This document shows, in pieces, positions 7,755 to 15,900 of a DNA stretch of 25,045 bases; position 1 is the stretch's first letter; each line of letters opens with the position of its first letter. The stretch spans positions 1 through 25,045 of the forward strand of contig JBHJGS010000057.1 of the NCBI GenBank assembly GCA_050331575.1. The letters are read 5' to 3'. Position numbers and translations under genes: made by a program. This stretch comes from JBHJGS01 sp050331575. Lineage in GTDB: Bacteria; Pseudomonadota; Alphaproteobacteria; Sphingomonadales; Rhodothalassiaceae. Below the pieces are notes generated by a model, which had not been told where the DNA came from, made no database searches, and saw only the letters and a program-made list of their open reading frames with translations.

Positions 7755-8660
7755 ATGGAGCCGATGATCGAATTGGACCGGGTCAGCAAGCGGTTCGGGG
7801 GCGTGCGCGCCCTTGATGCGCTAAACCTTTCGATACGCCCGGGACTCGTCACCGCGCTGTTGGGCCGCAACGGGGCGGGCAAGACCACCGCGGTACGCCT
7901 GATCCTTGGGCTGGTGCGTGCCGATGCTGGCGAAGTGCGGGTGCTTCAGGGGCCGCCGGGCAGCATCGCGATGCGCCGTCGCACCGGCGTGGTGCTGCAG
8001 AACACGGCCCTGGCCGAGGATCTGACCGTGGCTGAGCTGTTGCGCCTGTTCGCCAGTTATCACGCTCGCCCGCTCAGCCGGCCCGACCTGCTCGCCGCCG
8101 TGCCGGTCGAGGCGCTGTTGGCGCGTCGCTACGGCACGCTGTCCGGCGGGCAGAAGCGGCTGGTGCAGGTGGCCGTGGCGCTGATCGGCGATCCGGATCT
8201 GCTGATCCTGGATGAGCCGACCACCGGCCTGGATAGCGAGGCGCGTCAGGCCTTTTGGTCGAGCCTGCGCGGCTTGACCGGGGCGGGCAAGGCGATCCTG
8301 CTGACCACCCATTATCTGGAAGAGGCCGATGCCCTGGCCGACCGCATCCTGGTGCTGCACCAGGGCCGGCTGATCGCCGAGGGCGCGCCGGAGGCCTTGA
8401 AGGCGCGGCTAAGCGGCGCGCACATCCGCTGCCGCACGACGCTGCCGCAGCCCAAACTGGCCAGCCTGCCCGGGGTGCAGAGCGTGGCGCAGGACGGCGC
8501 CTTCACGCGCCTGACCGCAGCACGCGCCGAGCCGCTGCTGCGCGCCTTGCTGCAGGCCGATGCCGACTTGTCGGAACTGACGGTCAGCCGCGGAAGCCTG
8601 GACGATGCCGTCGCCGCGCTGACCCAAACCCAAACCCTTGTAACGGGAGAAGCCGCATGA
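7755..8660 (+). CDS. ABC transporter ATP-binding protein
   Basis: 301 aa from the ATG at 7755, which has a strong GAGGAGG at 7743-7749. An upstream in-frame extension has no such site. All ATPase motifs are present: Walker A GRNGAGKTT (37-45), Q-loop Q82, signature LSGGQ (129-133), Walker B LLILDEP (149-155), and the switch histidine H186 in TTHY. The C-terminal ~90 residues are the extension found in DrrA/CcmA-type export ATPases. It powers the ABC-2 permease whose ATG overlaps its stop codon. The cargo is unknown; the kinase/regulator pair downstream suggests membrane-stress or drug-responsive export. Confidence 0.93.
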   Translation: MEPMIELDRVSKRFGGVRALDALNLSIRPGLVTALLGRNGAGKTTAVRLILGLVRADAGEVRVLQGPPGSIAMRRRTGVVLQNTALAEDLTVAELLRLFASYHARPLSRPDLLAAVPVEALLARRYGTLSGGQKRLVQVAVALIGDPDLLILDEPTTGLDSEARQAFWSSLRGLTGAGKAILLTTHYLEEADALADRILVLHQGRLIAEGAPEALKARLSGAHIRCRTTLPQPKLASLPGVQSVAQDGAFTRLTAARAEPLLRALLQADADLSELTVSRGSLDDAVAALTQTQTLVTGEAA

Positions 8661-9430
8661 CAAGCACCACAGCCGCGGCCGCCGCCCGGCTCGGACCCCT
8701 GGCCGCAATGCTGCGGGCGGAGATCTGGACTGAGAGTCTGCGGTCCTGGCGCATGCCCGCCTTCGTTGTTCCGACCCTGATGTTTCCGGTCGGCTTCTAT
8801 ATCTTGTTCGCCTTGGTGCTGGCGCCTGGCGCGGATGCGCCGGCCTATCTGCTGGCGACCTTCGGCATTTTCGCCAGCTTAGGGCCCGGGCTGTTCAGTT
8901 TCGGGGCCGGGCTGGCCACCGAACGTGAACAGGGCTGGCTGGACCTGAAACGCGTGGCACCGGTGCCCGCCAGTGTCATCATTGCGGCCAAGCTGGGCAT
9001 GTGTATTGCCTTTACCGCCCTGGTTCTGGCGCTGCTCTATCCTTTGGCGGGGCAGTTGGGCGGTGTGGCCTTGAGCCCGGCTGAATGGGCGCTTCTCACC
9101 GTCGTGCATCTTGTCGCCGTGGTGCCGGTCGCCCTTTTGGGGCTGACGCTGGGCCTGGCCATGCCGTCCAAGGCCGCGGTGGCGGTGTGCAATCTTGTCA
9201 TGCTGGCGCTGGCCGTGATGGGCGGCTTGTGGATCCCGCTGTCAGTGTTTCCGGACGGCTTTCAGGCCGCAGCCGTGGTCGTGCCGACCTGGCATCTGGG
9301 GCAGCTGGCCTTGGGAGCCATCGGCCAGGCCAGCGCCTGGGCGCCGGGGCTGCATGTCCTGGCGATCCTGATCTTCTCCGCCGCGATGGCCGTGTTGGCC
9401 GCGCGCGGCTGGGCCCGGATGACCGCGTAA
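8657..9430 (+). CDS. ABC-2 type transporter permease
   Basis: 257 aa. The ATG at 8657 overlaps the ATPase TGA (ATGA), so translation is coupled. The protein has the ABC-2 plan: a short cytoplasmic N-terminus, about six membrane segments (from FVVPTLMFPVGFYILFALVL to LHVLAILIFSAAMAVLAA), the cytoplasmic ATEREQGWLDLKRVAPVP loop that contacts the ATPase, and a GGLWIPLSVFPDGF re-entrant region before the last helix. It forms the membrane half of an exporter, probably as a dimer. The substrate cannot be read from sequence. Confidence 0.9.
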   Translation: MTSTTAAAAARLGPLAAMLRAEIWTESLRSWRMPAFVVPTLMFPVGFYILFALVLAPGADAPAYLLATFGIFASLGPGLFSFGAGLATEREQGWLDLKRVAPVPASVIIAAKLGMCIAFTALVLALLYPLAGQLGGVALSPAEWALLTVVHLVAVVPVALLGLTLGLAMPSKAAVAVCNLVMLALAVMGGLWIPLSVFPDGFQAAAVVVPTWHLGQLALGAIGQASAWAPGLHVLAILIFSAAMAVLAARGWARMTA

Positions 9431-9442
9431 GGGAGGAAACTG

Positions 9443-9865
9443 ATGCTGTTCGGTCTGATAGTTCTTCTTGTCCTGACTTCGCTGATGCCATGCGCCCAGG
9501 CTGCGACCTTGACTGTCACCGTGGAGAATGTGCCGTCCGATGATGGTAGGCTGTTGGTCTATATCTGCGATGAGGGCGGCTATAAGGAGCAAGTGTGCAA
9601 AACGCGGTCGTCTGTACCGGCTCAGCCCGGCCGGATCACGCTGGCGATCGAGGATGTATCCGCGGGCCAATGGGGTCTTTGGGTGCTGCATGACAAGAAT
9701 GACAATGGCAAGATGGACTTCCGCTGGTTCGGCCCGCCAAAAGAGGCCTACGGCAATTCCAACAATCCGCCGCCACGCAGAGGCCCGGCCTATTGGGAAG
9801 ACATTGTCTTCGACGTCGTTGAGGAGGATCTGGCCCTGAGCATTCGCCTGAAGGGAGCGCGATGA
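9443..9865 (+). CDS. DUF2141 family exported protein
   Basis: 140 aa with a Sec signal peptide (MLFGLIVLLVLTSLMPCAQA). The mature part is a small beta-rich DUF2141 domain: LTVTVENVPSDDGRLLVYIC, then HDKNDNGKMDFRWFGPPKEA and GNSNNPPP. The DxNxNGxxD loop is typical of the family and resembles a calcium site. It has its own ribosome site (GGGAGG, 9431-9436), and its stop overlaps the next start. Its function is unknown. Lying between the exporter and the sensor kinase, it may be a periplasmic accessory of either. Confidence 0.85.
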   Translation: MLFGLIVLLVLTSLMPCAQAATLTVTVENVPSDDGRLLVYICDEGGYKEQVCKTRSSVPAQPGRITLAIEDVSAGQWGLWVLHDKNDNGKMDFRWFGPPKEAYGNSNNPPPRRGPAYWEDIVFDVVEEDLALSIRLKGAR

Positions 9866-10434
9866 TGCCGGCATTGTCGGAGCTGTTTGGCTGGCAGGCG
9901 CTGGTGCATTCCATCAATGGCGGCATTCACCTGATAGGCGCCCTGGTGGCGCTGGTGCTGGGCCCGGTTCTGTTTCTGCGGCGCAAGGGCACTCGCTTCC
10001 ACCGCCTGGCCGGCTATGCCTTCGTGCTGGCCATGCTGGTGGTCAATATCACCGCGCTGGCAACCTATGACTTTACCGGCGGCCCGAACCTGTTTCATGG
10101 GTTTGCCGTACTCAGCCTGGCCGCCTTGCTGCCGGGCTTTTACGCCATTCAGCGCGCGGTGCGCACCGGCGAACCGCGCTATCTGGAACTGCATGTCCGG
10201 CTGATGATCTGGGCCTATTATGGCCTGGCCGCGGCGGGCTTCGCGCAGATCGCCACGCGCCTGGCCTTGAGCGTGGGCCTAAAGTCGGGGCTGACATTCG
10301 CTCTGTTCGGGCTCATCTACGGGGTCTCCGGGGCGCTGACCGGCTGGTGGACCAGGCGTGCGGTGCCGAAGATCGCCGGACAGTATCGGTTGAAACGGCC
10401 CTATCGGGCGGCGCCGGCAGGAGAGACGGCATGA
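9862..10434 (+). CDS. DUF2306-like membrane protein
   Basis: 190 aa, polytopic, overlapping the previous gene by ATGA. The start HSINGGIHLIGALVALVLGP, RRKGTRFHRLAGYAFVLAM and later ELHVRLMIWAYYGLAAAG resemble DUF2306 proteins, which have about six membrane helices with conserved histidines (HR, H in the second and fourth segments). Such histidines could bind heme or metal, but nothing here shows that. No biochemical role is established. Translational coupling to the kinase suggests it works with the signalling or transport machinery. Confidence 0.75.
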   Translation: MMPALSELFGWQALVHSINGGIHLIGALVALVLGPVLFLRRKGTRFHRLAGYAFVLAMLVVNITALATYDFTGGPNLFHGFAVLSLAALLPGFYAIQRAVRTGEPRYLELHVRLMIWAYYGLAAAGFAQIATRLALSVGLKSGLTFALFGLIYGVSGALTGWWTRRAVPKIAGQYRLKRPYRAAPAGETA

Positions 10435-11513
10435 CCGCAGACACCCAACCCCCGTCCAAGGAATGGAGCGACAATCCCTGGATCTGGTTGCCCTATCTGC
10501 TGTTCTACTTCTTCCCCTGGCTGTTCCGGGCGCCAACGCCAGAGGAACTGATCGTCACGGCCATTGCCCTGCCGCTGTTCTTCCTGATCTATTTCGTCGG
10601 CTATGGCCTGCAGGGTCGCCGCGGGCTGATCTTCGCCTTCGCCCTGGGTGGACTGGGGCTGGCGGTGGCCCCGGTGATGACGACAGCCTCGGTGTTCGTC
10701 ATATATGGGGCAGCCGCCTTGGGCTATGTGCGGCCGCGCTCCGGCGCGATCAAGGCGCTGGGGGCGTATTTGGTCCTCATTGCCGGCTGCGCCTGGATGT
10801 TTGGGTTGCCGATCTATTTCTGGGTGCCGTCGCTATTCTTCACCGTGATGACCGGCGGGGCCTGCCTTCTGTCAGCGGAGGCGATGGAGAAGAATCGGCG
10901 GCTTGAGGCGGCCTATGCGGAACAGGGGCGGCTGGCGGCGATGGCGGAGCGCGAGCGCATCGCCCGGGATCTGCATGACCTGCTAGGCCACACCTTGTCG
11001 GTGATCGCGGTCAAGGCGGATCTGGCCGCGCGCCTGATCGACCAGGATGTGCCGCGCGCCAAGGCCGAGGTCAGCGACATCCAGGCGACCACGCGGCAGG
11101 CGCTGAAGGAAATCCGCGAGGCGGTCACCGGCATGCGTCAGGCGAGCCTGTCCGCCGCGCTGACGCAGGCGCGCCAGGCGCTGGCCGCCGCCGATGTCGA
11201 CCTAACCGCGCAGGCAGGGCTGCCGGACTTGCCGGACGCCGTGGAACAGGCGTTCGCGATGCTGATCCGCGAGGCGGTGACCAATGTGGTGCGCCATGCC
11301 GATGCCACGACCTGCCGCATCCGCTTGGACCTACAGGGCGACCAGGCGCTGCTCGTGGTTGAAGATGATGGCCGTGGCGGTATCGCGCGGGAAGGCAATG
11401 GCCTGAAAGGCATGAGAGAACGGGTGGCGGCGCTGGGCGGACGCTTCTCCTTGCAGTCGCGCGGCGGCACACGGATCGAGGCATCCCTGCCGCTGCAGCA
11501 GGTGACGGCATGA
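10431..11513 (+). CDS. DesK-like sensor histidine kinase
   Basis: 360 aa from the ATG at 10431, overlapping the upstream stop and preceded by GGAGAG. Residues 1 to about 150 form five or six membrane segments with almost no periplasmic domain, as in DesK, which senses the bilayer itself. A short coiled stretch (AMEKNRRLEAAYAEQGRLAAM) leads to the HisKA_3 box RERIARDLHDLLGHTLS with phospho-acceptor H182. The ATPase domain has FAMLIREAVTNVVRHADAT (N box), EDDGRGG and GNGLKGMRERVAALGG. It should phosphorylate the regulator encoded next. The stimulus is unknown; membrane state is the family-based guess. Confidence 0.9.
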   Translation: MTADTQPPSKEWSDNPWIWLPYLLFYFFPWLFRAPTPEELIVTAIALPLFFLIYFVGYGLQGRRGLIFAFALGGLGLAVAPVMTTASVFVIYGAAALGYVRPRSGAIKALGAYLVLIAGCAWMFGLPIYFWVPSLFFTVMTGGACLLSAEAMEKNRRLEAAYAEQGRLAAMAERERIARDLHDLLGHTLSVIAVKADLAARLIDQDVPRAKAEVSDIQATTRQALKEIREAVTGMRQASLSAALTQARQALAAADVDLTAQAGLPDLPDAVEQAFAMLIREAVTNVVRHADATTCRIRLDLQGDQALLVVEDDGRGGIAREGNGLKGMRERVAALGGRFSLQSRGGTRIEASLPLQQVTA

Positions 11514-12112
11514 TCCGGGTGCTGGTGGCCGAGGATCAGGGCATGATCTTGGGGGCGCTGGCCGCGCTGTTGGATCTGGAGGCGGATATCCAAGTGATTG
11601 ATCGCGCAGCTGACGGGGCGCAAGCGCTGCGGCGCTTGCAGCGCGAGCCCGCGGATGTGCTGGTCACGGATATCGAAATGCCGGGGCTGAGCGGACTGGA
11701 CCTGGCGCGCCATATCCAGAAGGCGGGATGGCCCACCAAGGTGCTGATCGTGACCACATTCGCGCGGCCGGGCTATCTGCGCCGGGCCATGGATGCCGGC
11801 GTGCGCGGCTATCTGCTGAAGGATACGCCGTCAGAACAGCTGGCCGATGCGGTTCGCCGCATAGCGCAAGGGCAGCGGGTGGTCGCGCCTGATCTGATGG
11901 ATGCCGCCTGGGGCGAGCCTGATCCGCTGAGCGAGCGCGAGCGCCAGGCCCTGCGCCTCGCCGAGGACGGGCGCAGTGCCAAGGCGATTGCGGCGGAACT
12001 GGGGCTGAGCCCCGGAACCGCGCGCAACTACCTGCACGAAGCGTCGCAGAAGCTGGGCGTGACCAACCGAATTGAAGCTGCCCGGCTGGCCCGGGCCCGG
12101 GGGTGGTTGTGA
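11510..12112 (+). CDS. DesR-like response regulator (NarL/LuxR type)
   Basis: 200 aa. The receiver domain (1-120) has E8/D9, the phosphorylated D54 in LVTDIEMPG, a T in IVTTFARPGYLR and K105 in GYLLKDTPS. The LuxR-type helix-turn-helix is LSERERQALRLAEDG followed by KAIAAELGLSPGTARNYLHE, ending QKLGVTNRIEAARLARARGWL, close to DesR of Bacillus. It overlaps the kinase gene by ATGA, so the two are a pair. The likely target is the palindrome in front of this operon. The desaturase regulated by true DesKR is absent here; an exporter takes its place. Confidence 0.92.
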   Translation: MIRVLVAEDQGMILGALAALLDLEADIQVIDRAADGAQALRRLQREPADVLVTDIEMPGLSGLDLARHIQKAGWPTKVLIVTTFARPGYLRRAMDAGVRGYLLKDTPSEQLADAVRRIAQGQRVVAPDLMDAAWGEPDPLSERERQALRLAEDGRSAKAIAAELGLSPGTARNYLHEASQKLGVTNRIEAARLARARGWL

Positions 12113-12118
12113 AATCGT

Positions 12119-12727
12119 TCAGTGCGTTTTCACGGATGCCCCGCGCACATAATTGCTGATCAGCATTTCCACCATCTTCTTCGGCGAGACTTGGTCGCCT
12201 TGCAGGCGGCCGGTTACCGCCAGCACGGAAATGCCATGGACGCCGGCCCATAAGACGCGCGCACTGGCCTGCGCCATGGCCGGTTCCTGGTCGGAGAAAT
12301 AGCTGAGCAGTTCGCGCTGCACAATTCCAAGGGCATGTTCAATCGATTTTTCATACCAATTCGGCTTGGCGCGCCCATTGGAAGACGGGCGGTCATCAAA
12401 GATCGCCCGCCAGCGCATGCCCTGTTCCTCGGCGAAGGCAACATAGGCGCGTCCAAGCGCCAACAGACGCTGTTCGGGATCTTCAACATTGTTCAACGCC
12501 GCTTCTGCGGTTTGCGCAAGATCCACCAATGTTTCTTGATTCAGTCGTAGGACAATCTCATCAACATTTTCGAATAAATTGTACAAAGTACCCGGTGAAT
12601 AGCCGATCTGTGTTGCGATCGAGCGCGCCGTAATTGCGTCCAGGCCCTTTTCCTGAATGATCTGGCGCGCCGCTGAAAGGGCCATTTCTTTAATTTCCGC
12701 CCGCGTATGATCTGTCCGCCTGCCCAT
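12119..12727 (-). CDS. TetR/AcrR family regulator
   Basis: 202 aa. The N-terminal helix-turn-helix domain is typical: IKEMALSAARQIIQEKGLD, then ITARSIATQIGYSPGTLYNLFENVDEI with the recognition helix. The C-terminal part (about 70-202: LALGRAYVAFAEEQGMRWRAIF and later VLWAGVHGISVLAVTGRL) resembles the WHG-type ligand domain. The ATG has GAGGG 8 nt upstream. It converges on the response regulator with only 6 bp between stop codons, so it is independent of that operon in transcription. Whether it controls the exporter, itself or distant genes is unknown. Confidence 0.88.
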   Translation of the reverse strand: MGRRTDHTRAEIKEMALSAARQIIQEKGLDAITARSIATQIGYSPGTLYNLFENVDEIVLRLNQETLVDLAQTAEAALNNVEDPEQRLLALGRAYVAFAEEQGMRWRAIFDDRPSSNGRAKPNWYEKSIEHALGIVQRELLSYFSDQEPAMAQASARVLWAGVHGISVLAVTGRLQGDQVSPKKMVEMLISNYVRGASVKTH

Positions 12728-12821
12728 CGAGATTACCCTCTTACACTCTGAGATCGGCGGGCCGCCCGAGCGTTGCTTGGCCCGACCTGCCGAAGTTGAT
12801 CCCTAATCGTTCCGTTTTCTT

Positions 12822-12857
12822 GTGGGTGCCTCGCTGTATGACAAATCCGACACCCAC
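12822..12857. repeat. 7-bp inverted repeat upstream of the TetR gene
   Basis: GTGGGTG (12822-12828) and CACCCAC (12851-12857) are separated by 22 bases. They lie in the 181-bp gap holding the tetR promoter and the 3' flank of the NAD-GDH gene. No T-tract follows on either strand, so it is a poor terminator. A regulatory site is possible. Confidence 0.3.
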
Positions 12858-12908
12858 GTACAATAAAATTATGCACAGCCTAATTGCTGCCAGCGCCTCT
12901 TAGTGCCT

Positions 12909-15900
12909 TTAGCTACCGGCGCGCGCACGACTTAGGATCGAGCGCAGATGACGCACAGCAAACGACAATTTCGCGACACTGAGCAAGCCTGATGCGCGCA
13001 GATCCCCCTGCAACCGGTCTGTGCGAACCAAAGTCATTTCATGCTCGCTCACCCACGCCTCGATCGCGTCATGGGCGGCGGCCTCAGGGGCCGAGGCCAA
13101 GATGTCACGGGTCAGTTCGCGTTGCTGATCAGCCAGATCCTCCAGCACCGCGCGCGCGGCCAGGCGGTCCCAATGATCGTCGATATCGACGGTTTCGGCG
13201 GCTTGGCGAAGCCAGTCGAAGCCGAGCCGGTCGCCCACCTCGAAATAGGCCTTGCCGACATCGGCGACCTCCCGCGATAGATCATGGGCAGCCGCGACCA
13301 CGTCAGCGGCAACACCGAACACCGTCAGGGCGGCAACGCGGCGGGCGAGTGGCGTCGGCACGCCGGCATGTTCCAGCCGACCGACCTTTTCGCCGAACGC
13401 CTCCAGAAGGATCGGGGACAGCACCGCCTCAGGACTATCCAGCAGATGTTGAAGACCCTCGCCATAAGTGCCGACCAAGTCACCGATCTGAAAGGGCTTG
13501 GGCGCATTACGCAAAAACCAGACGGTTTGGTGCTTGAGAAATTCGATCAAGCGGATATGCATGCGCGTCTGCACCTCCGCTGAAACCTTCAGGTCCAGGG
13601 CATCGATCTGATGCCAAAGGCTGGGCAGGCACGCCGCCTCCCGCGCTGCCACAAAGGCCGCCACGATCTGTTCTACGCCGAGCCCGGTTTCCTCCCGCAC
13701 CTCATAAATGAAGGTAAGTCCACCGCGATTGACCACCTGATTGGCGGTCACGGTGGCGATGATTTCCCGGCGCAGGCGATGCGCATCAAGTTCTTCGCTG
13801 TAATCCCGGCGCAGACGCTCCGGAAATACGGCCTGCAGTTCGGCATGCAGATTGGCATCGTCCATCACCGGGCTGTTGGCCAGGATCGCCTGCAACGACA
13901 TCTTGGCATAGGCGGTCAGCACGGCCAGTTCCGGGCGGCTCAATCCCTTGCGGCTCAATGCCAGATCGGCCAGCCGCTCGTCGCTTGGCAGAAACTCCAG
14001 TTCGCGGTCGAGCGAGCCTTCGCGTTCCAACGTTCGCATCAAGCCGGCATGGAGTTCGCGCATTTCCGCTGCCTGCATCTCGGCAATCGAGATTGCCTGG
14101 GTTTGCAGATAATTGTCTTCCAGCACGATTTCGGCGACCGCCTCGGTCATCTCCGCCAGCAACGTGTCACGGCCCGGTCCATCGATGCGGCCGCGTGCGA
14201 CCGCTTCCTTCAAGGCGATCTTGATATTCACCTCCTTGTCCGAGCAGTCGACGCCGGCGGAATTGTCGATGAAATCGGTATTGAGGCGGCCGCCGCGCTG
14301 AGCGAACTCGATCCGGGCGCGTTGGGTCATGCCCAGATTGCCACCTTCGGCGACGGCCTTGACGCGCAACTGGCGGGCGTCAACGCGAATAGGATCATTG
14401 GCGCGGTCGCCGGCTTCGACGTGGGACTCGTCAGTGGCCTTGGCATAGGTGCCGATGCCGCCGAACCACATCAGATCAGCATCGGCTTGCAGGATCCGGT
14501 GGATGAGTTGGTCCGGGGTCAAGCGGTGCGCATCCAGGCCCAGCCAGGCGCGCACTTCGTCGCTGATCGGGATGGCCTTGGCGGACCGCGCGAAGATGCC
14601 GCCGCCCGAAGACAGCAGCGATCGGTCATAATCATCCCATCTCGAGCCAGGCAAGTCGAACAGGCGCTGCCGTTCGGCAAAGCTGCTTTCCGGATCCGGG
14701 GCCGGATCGAGGAAGATGTGCAGATGGTTGAACGCCGCCTTCAGGCGGATGGTGCGAGACAGCAGCATGCCGTTGCCGAACACGTCGCCAGACATGTCAC
14801 CGATGCCGATCACCGTGATGGGATCGCTTTGCACATCAAGGCCAAGCTCACGGAAGTGCCGCTGCACCGAGACCCAGGCGCCGCGGGCGGTGATGCCCAT
14901 CTTCTTGTGGTCATAGCCTTGCGAGCCGCCCGAAGCGAACGCGTCGCCAAGCCAAAACCCTCGCTTCAGCGCCAACCCGTTGGAGATATCGGAAAAGGTG
15001 GCCGTGCCCTTATCGGCCGCGACGACCAGATAGGGATCATCGGCGTCCAGCCGCACCACGCGCGGCGGCGGCACCACCTCGCCGCCATCGAGATTGTCGG
15101 TGACCGACAAAAGCGTATTGATGAAGATCTTATAGCAGGCGATGCCTTCGGCCAGGCGTTGGGACCGGTCGCGCGTGGGCGCGTGGCGCGGCACGAAACC
15201 GCCTTTGGCCCCAACCGGCACGATCACCGCGTTCTTGACCTGCTGAGCCTTGACCAGCCCGAGAACCTCGGTGCGGAAATCTTCCGGCCGATCTGACCAG
15301 CGCAGGCCGCCGCGAGCGACCGGACCGCCGCGCAGATGGACACCTTCGACGCGCTTCGAATGCACGAAGATTTCCGCCCATGGCCGCGGCCGCGGCGCCT
15401 CGGGGATCTCGCCGGTGCGGATCTTCAGGGCCAGGGCCGTCTCCAGCCCGTCTTCGAAAAGCTGGCCGAACTCGCTGTAGAAATTGGTGCGCAGGGTCGC
15501 CTTAATGGCGGCTAGCATCCCGCGCAGAACGCGGTCGTGGTCCAGGCTGTCAACATCGTCGAGATGCTTGGTGACCTCCCACTCAATGGATTGAACCGCA
15601 TTGTCGCGCGCCTGACCGTCGGCATGGTCGGGATTGAACTTTGCGTCGAACAGGTGCACCAAGCGCAACACGATGCCGGCGTTCAAGACCAACATGCGTG
15701 CCAGAGAATTAAAGCCGTAAGGCAGCCCCAACTGGCGCAGATAGCGGACATAGGCGCGGACCAGGGCGATCTGCTTGGGCAGCAAGCCGGTGGGAATGCC
15801 CAGACCATTGAAGCGGTCGTCTTCGGCCTTGCCGGTCCACACCTCGTAGAACAGCGTCTCCAGCAAGGGCGTGACCTTTGCCAGATCAATGCTGTCGCCG

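Noticed and set aside
12109..12133. GTGAAA/TTTCAC dyad between the response regulator and TetR genes as a bidirectional terminator
   Set aside because: The stem is only 6 bp and AT-rich, the loop is 13 bases, and neither side is followed by a proper T-run.
13611..15296. A 561-aa open frame opposite the NAD-GDH gene
   Set aside because: It lies wholly antisense to a clearly conserved coding gene, is rich in Arg, Gln, His and Ala as expected of a GC-rich shadow frame, and has no ribosome site or family resemblance.
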